A stretch of 50,097 nucleotides of DNA from Methanoculleus sp. UBA374 (GTDB taxonomy: Archaea; Halobacteriota; Methanomicrobia; Methanomicrobiales; Methanoculleaceae). Shown here one piece after another: positions 42,633 to 50,097 of the stretch. The stretch is taken from positions 1-50,097 of the forward strand of contig DAYL01000002.1 of the NCBI GenBank assembly GCA_002508705.1, written 5' to 3'. Made by a program: the position numbers and the translations under genes. The notes under the pieces were generated by a model. The model saw only the letters and a list, made by a program, of their open reading frames with translations. It was not told the DNA's origin and made no database searches. How positions within the stretch are numbered: position 1 is the stretch's first letter; each line of letters begins with the position of its first letter.

Positions 42633-42896
42633 ATGGCAAGTCCAGACGAAACAATACGGCTCTGTATCCAGATGCTGCAGAATATCAGCGAGGATTCCAC
42701 CATCCCACGCAATATCCGGCGCGTCGCAGATGAGACGAAGGCGGTTCTCCAGGACGAATCCCGGACGATTGGTCTGCGCGCCGCAACCGCAATCTCTATG
42801 ATCGATGAGATCAGCAACGACCCGAACATGCCGGTCCACGCACGGACCCGCATCTGGGAACTGGTATCGCAGCTGGAAACGGTACCTCTCGACTGA
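42633..42896 (+). CDS. UPF0147 family protein
   Basis: A small, all-helical, acidic archaeal protein of 87 residues. Family segments are [55 protein letters not shown] and [16 protein letters not shown]. Function unknown; it is widely conserved in Euryarchaeota. The ATG at 42633 follows GAGGGG at 42619-42624. An ATG five bases upstream is out of frame. It is divergent from the p27-like gene. Confidence 0.92.
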   Translation: MASPDETIRLCIQMLQNISEDSTIPRNIRRVADETKAVLQDESRTIGLRAATAISMIDEISNDPNMPVHARTRIWELVSQLETVPLD

Positions 42897-43017
42897 GCCG
42901 CTTATTCTTGAACGATTCCGGCAACATCCGAGCAGAGTGATATTTTACGGCGCCTATCTGCACCGTATCACCTCTTGCTCGTTGCACGGCGCCCTGAGTC
43001 CTCCTTATTTCCCATGT

Positions 43018-43434
43018 TCAGCCGAGGACGGTGACGTGGACCGTTCTCCGACGGTTTTCCCGCACATCGAGTTCTAAGAGAACGAGCTGCTGCCAGGTGC
43101 CGCACGCGAGCCTGCCATCGATAACCGGAACGGAGAGCGACGGTCCGACAATCGCCGCCCGGACATGGGACCGCCCGTTGCCGTCGCCCCATGCCGCATC
43201 GTGCGCGTAGGCGATATCGGCTGGGGCGAGGACCGAGAGCGCCCGGGAAAGATCGGCGAGCACGCCGGGCTCATACTCGATGGTGGTGACGGCGGCGGTC
43301 GAGCCGGTGGCAAAGATGTTCACCAGCCCCTCCCGCACGCCGCTCCCGGCGACCGCCTGCTCGATATGGGGTGTGAGGTTGACGACATCTCCCTCACCGT
43401 GCGTATCTACCTGAATCGTCGTATGAAAAAACAT
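43018..43434 (-). CDS. YjbQ family protein (UPF0047, secondary thiamine-phosphate synthase activity)
   Basis: A 138-residue trimeric-fold protein with signature segments VDTHGEGDVVNLTPHIEQAV, GLVNIFATGSTAAVTTIEYEP, AYAHDAAWGDGNGRSHVRAAI and LACGTWQQLVLLELDVRENRR. Bacterial YjbQ shows weak thiamine-phosphate synthase activity; the true role is unresolved. It is notable alongside a ThiN-type gene at 3984. ATG 43434 is preceded by a weak GAGGTATCC. It lies between the UPF0147 gene and the broken ABC exporter. Confidence 0.92.
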   Translation of the reverse strand: MFFHTTIQVDTHGEGDVVNLTPHIEQAVAGSGVREGLVNIFATGSTAAVTTIEYEPGVLADLSRALSVLAPADIAYAHDAAWGDGNGRSHVRAAIVGPSLSVPVIDGRLACGTWQQLVLLELDVRENRRRTVHVTVLG

Positions 43435-43519
43435 TACGGATACCTCGTCGAAATGTCCTGTTGTCCCCTATCCGGATAAAACCCGCGGAAGGATAAATAG
43501 GATCAGGCAGCGGACCCCG

Positions 43520-44571
43520 TCACCGGATATCTTCTCGCATGAACCGGGCCCATGCCAGACCGAAAAAGGCTAGCAGCATCGCAAGCAGGGCGATGATGTT
43601 GCAGGTGAGGGCGCCGAGGAGGCTCGAAAGGCCCGGTGCATTATCCCCTGCAGGCTGTGATGCGGCGCCGAGAACCGTCTGGTAGTTGCCGGTCGGAGAG
43701 ACGAGCGTGACGAGATCGGTGATCATCCGTTTCTGCTCCGTATACGCTCTCGACGCCCGCTCGTACTCCGCGAGTTCTTCCGGGTCTACGGGATCGTCGG
43801 ACCTGTATGCAACCGCGACCGATGTCACCGAGTAGGCCGAAGAACTCTGCTGGTAGGAGTAGGTGGACATGCCCGGCGGGGTCGGGGGGTCGCCGAAGAC
43901 AGCCGAGTAGGCCGGGCCGTAAGCAAAGATCGGGATGAACGAAGAGAGGACGATCATCACGATCAGGGAGTACAGGAGAGCGCTTCCGCTGTCCTTCGTG
44001 ACCGTCGACATCAGGAGAGCGAGGGAAAAGAACGTGAAGACGAGGAGGAACGAAATCACCCCGAAGATCAGGATGCGGATGAACTCGTCAAAATTCGGGA
44101 TGATACCGAACAGGGTCATGATCGCAAGGGAGACGACCAGAACGGCCCCCATCGCGAGTGCGCCGACGCCCCCCCGGGCTTTTCCGTTGATCATCTCGTC
44201 CCGGAATACTGGATAGGCGAGCAGGCTTTTCAAAGACTTGCTCTCTTTCTCCCGGGTCACCAGATCGACCCCCATCGCGATCCCGAGCACCACCCCGATA
44301 CCGGCCATCAGCACCCCCATCTGGGAGTACGCCGAGAGGATGGAGGGTTTCAACCGTCAAGGTTGCCGGCGAGCGTCGGGTCGTCTTCGTTCTGGGCAAG
44401 CACCTGGACCGCGTTGTAATCGGAGAGGTCTCTGGAGTACTGGGTCGCCCCGGTGATCATGCCGACGGCGGCGATGACGACCAGGATCGCGAAGAGCAGG
44501 TGGAACCGCCTGCTCCGGAGATGGTCGGAGAACTCCTTGCCCCCGATGATGTGCAAAGCCGCCCGCGTCAT
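43520..44571 (-). pseudogene. ABC-2 type permease, split by a frameshift
   Basis: Two frames together make one permease. The first (44571 to 44350, 73 residues: AALHIIGGKEFSDHLRSRRF, then one helix and the start of the outer loop) stops at TGA 44350-44352. The second continues one frame away from 44353 (LKPSILSAYSQMGVLMAGIG...) through five more hydrophobic segments to 43520. A combined product of about 350 residues has the expected NosY-like length. No slippery heptamer is visible at the junction (CTTGACGGTTGA). Decay or a base-calling error is likelier than programmed shifting, especially as the partner ATPase is also damaged. Confidence 0.8.
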
Positions 44572-45427
44572 GCGGTCTCCTCCGTGTAATACGAGAGCAG
44601 GATCTCCTCCATGTCGGGCTTCTCGATCGCGAGCCGCCGGGGAAGGACGCCTTCGGCATACAGGGTCTCTGCGACGAGATTGCTGATATCCTTTCTCGCG
44701 ACGATACGGGCGGAGCAGGAGTCCTGCGAATACTCTGCGGAGAGGACCTCCGGGTTCGTGAGCCGGGGCATCGGGGTCAGGGTCTCGACGTCGATCACCA
44801 CCCGGTCCTGCGTTGCGGCGCGCGACAGCATCTCCCGGTCGCCGGACGCGATGAGTCTTCCGCGTGCAAGGATGCCGACCTCCGAGAGGATATGAGAGGA
44901 GACGAGCACGGTCGTTCCCCGGTCGGCAAGACCCTTAACTATCCTGTGGTAATCGAGCACTCCCCGGGGGTCGAGGTTTGCCGTGGGTTCGTCGAGGATG
45001 ACGACGGCGGGATCGTTGATGAGCGCCCGGGCGATGCCGAGGCGCTGCTTCATCCCTTTCGAGTAGCCACCGACCTTTGTCCCGACACCGTCCAGCCCGA
45101 CGAGGGCGAGGAGTTCGTCGACCCGCGTTCGTCGTTCTCTCTCCTTTAACCCGTAAAACCTCGCTGCATAGTCGAGGTTCTCTTCGGCGGTGCGGTCGGC
45201 GTAGAACCCGACGTCTTCGGGCATGTAGCCGATCTTCTTCACCTCGATCGGGTGGGCGGCGACCTCGGTCCCGTCGATGGAACACGCGCTCGAGGTCGGC
45301 TGGATGAGCCCGACGAGCATCAGGATGGTGGTGTTTTGCCGACGCCGTTCGGGCTGAGGGGCCCGAAGACCTCGCCCGCGTGGACACCTCAAGGGTAGAC
45401 CCTGGTCAGGCGGTCGCAGAGGATCAT
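44568..45427 (-). pseudogene. ABC transporter ATPase, degraded N-terminus
   Basis: The body matches a CcmA-type ATPase: VKKIGYMPEDVGFYADRTAEEN, the signature YSKGMKQRLGIARAL, Walker B VVILDEPTANLDP and SSHILSEV. The start is broken. From ATG 45427 the frame reads MILCDRLTRVYP and meets TGA at 45389-45391. It then resumes as GEVFGPLSPNGVGKT but shifts frame inside Walker A near 45335. About a dozen residues usually found before GEVFG are missing, as is a short stretch between SEV and GILARG. Its end overlaps the permease start (ATGA). Probably non-functional. Confidence 0.78.
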
Positions 45428-45523
45428 CGTCCGGTCCCTGCGCTTCCGGAGTGATCGCAAAAGACAGAATTCGATGCGGGAGGTGCAAACAGGGCGAACG
45501 TGAAAAAAGAGGGGAGAAGCCGG

Positions 45524-49910
<4,387 letters not shown>

Positions 49911-50097
49911 CTATGACCTCCGCAAAACAGGCGGCGTCCAGAATCACAGCAAAACTCACAGTATATATTGGTTTTATAACCACTTATACTGTGTGGGTCT
50001 GGAAAATTTCTTCTTTTAAGCCCGCCCTGCTGTTCTCCGGCTAAGTACGACCTCTGTACGTGCGCTCCGGGAGGGGCCGAATATCACGGCCGGTCCC
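49911..50097. promoter_or_regulatory. gyrBA promoter region with inverted repeat
   Basis: CACAGTATA (49957-49965) and TATACTGTG (49985-49993) form a perfect 9-bp inverted repeat with a 19-bp centre containing GGTTTTATAACC. On the minus strand the centre reads TTATAAAA, a good TATA box ~65 bp upstream of the gyrB ATG. The dyad therefore frames the core promoter like an operator. The remaining 100 bases to the right edge hold no supported gene. Confidence 0.55.

Noticed and set aside
42567..42839. Extended N-terminus of the p27-like protein
   Set aside because: It would run antisense through most of the UPF0147 gene and past a well-placed TATA box.
44340..44360. Programmed frameshift in the ABC permease
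   Set aside because: No slippery heptamer or stimulatory hairpin is evident at the junction, and the partner ATPase is also broken.

Overview
The window is archaeal and most likely from a Methanoculleus-type methanogen (Methanomicrobiales). It is GC-rich. It carries PCNA, the PriL primase subunit, S17e, Alba, Hef, the archaeosine radical-SAM enzyme RaSEA, CobY, an archaeal glycyl-tRNA synthetase and UPF0147. It also carries the bacterial-type gyrase pair found in this lineage. Promoters look archaeal: TATA-like boxes lie 25-30 bases upstream of short-leader or leaderless starts. The genus is inferred from gene content and style, not from a search.

Layout. 1-8 kb: a tandem repeat, moaA-rlmE (minus), pcn-priL (plus), a small membrane protein, then a plus-strand run of a ThiN-type thiamine-phosphate synthase, rps17e, dapA, dapB, a ferredoxin, asd and albA (lysine/aspartate-family synthesis plus chromatin protein). 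8-13 kb: a secreted protein, a roughly 500-base gap without a recognisable gene, a DUF373 membrane protein, a coiled-coil protein, and ftsZ translationally coupled to a CdrS-like ribbon-helix-helix regulator. 13-18 kb: cobD-like and cobY (cobamide synthesis), archaeal ornithine cyclodeaminase, RaSEA, a surface protein and tRNA-Ser(UGA).

18-31 kb: mostly single genes: two flavin split-barrel proteins, an EEP phosphoesterase, recQ, a small conserved protein, an nth-like/nadE pair, a phosphodiesterase, a secreted protein, a Clp1-like RNA kinase and an SLC13/ArsB-type permease. 30-35 kb: a phosphate module, with a PhoU/AbrB regulator divergent from a fused pstC-pstA, pstB and phoU; no pstS is present here. 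35-43 kb: a two-domain rhodanese, a UPF0173 hydrolase, a helix-turn-helix protein, glyS-hef, a divergent pair sharing one TATA box, and YjbQ. 43.5-45.4 kb: an ABC-2 exporter that appears to be decaying. 45.5-49.9 kb: gyrB-gyrA behind a promoter framed by an inverted repeat.

No CRISPR array, prophage, insertion sequence or defence island was seen. The window is mainly housekeeping. The points most worth a second look are a NAD synthetase whose glutaminase cysteine is replaced by glycine, the helically phased repeats upstream of cdrS-ftsZ, the pstC-pstA fusion, the gyrase inverted repeat, a repeat family present at two distant intergenic sites, and the ABC pseudogene pair.
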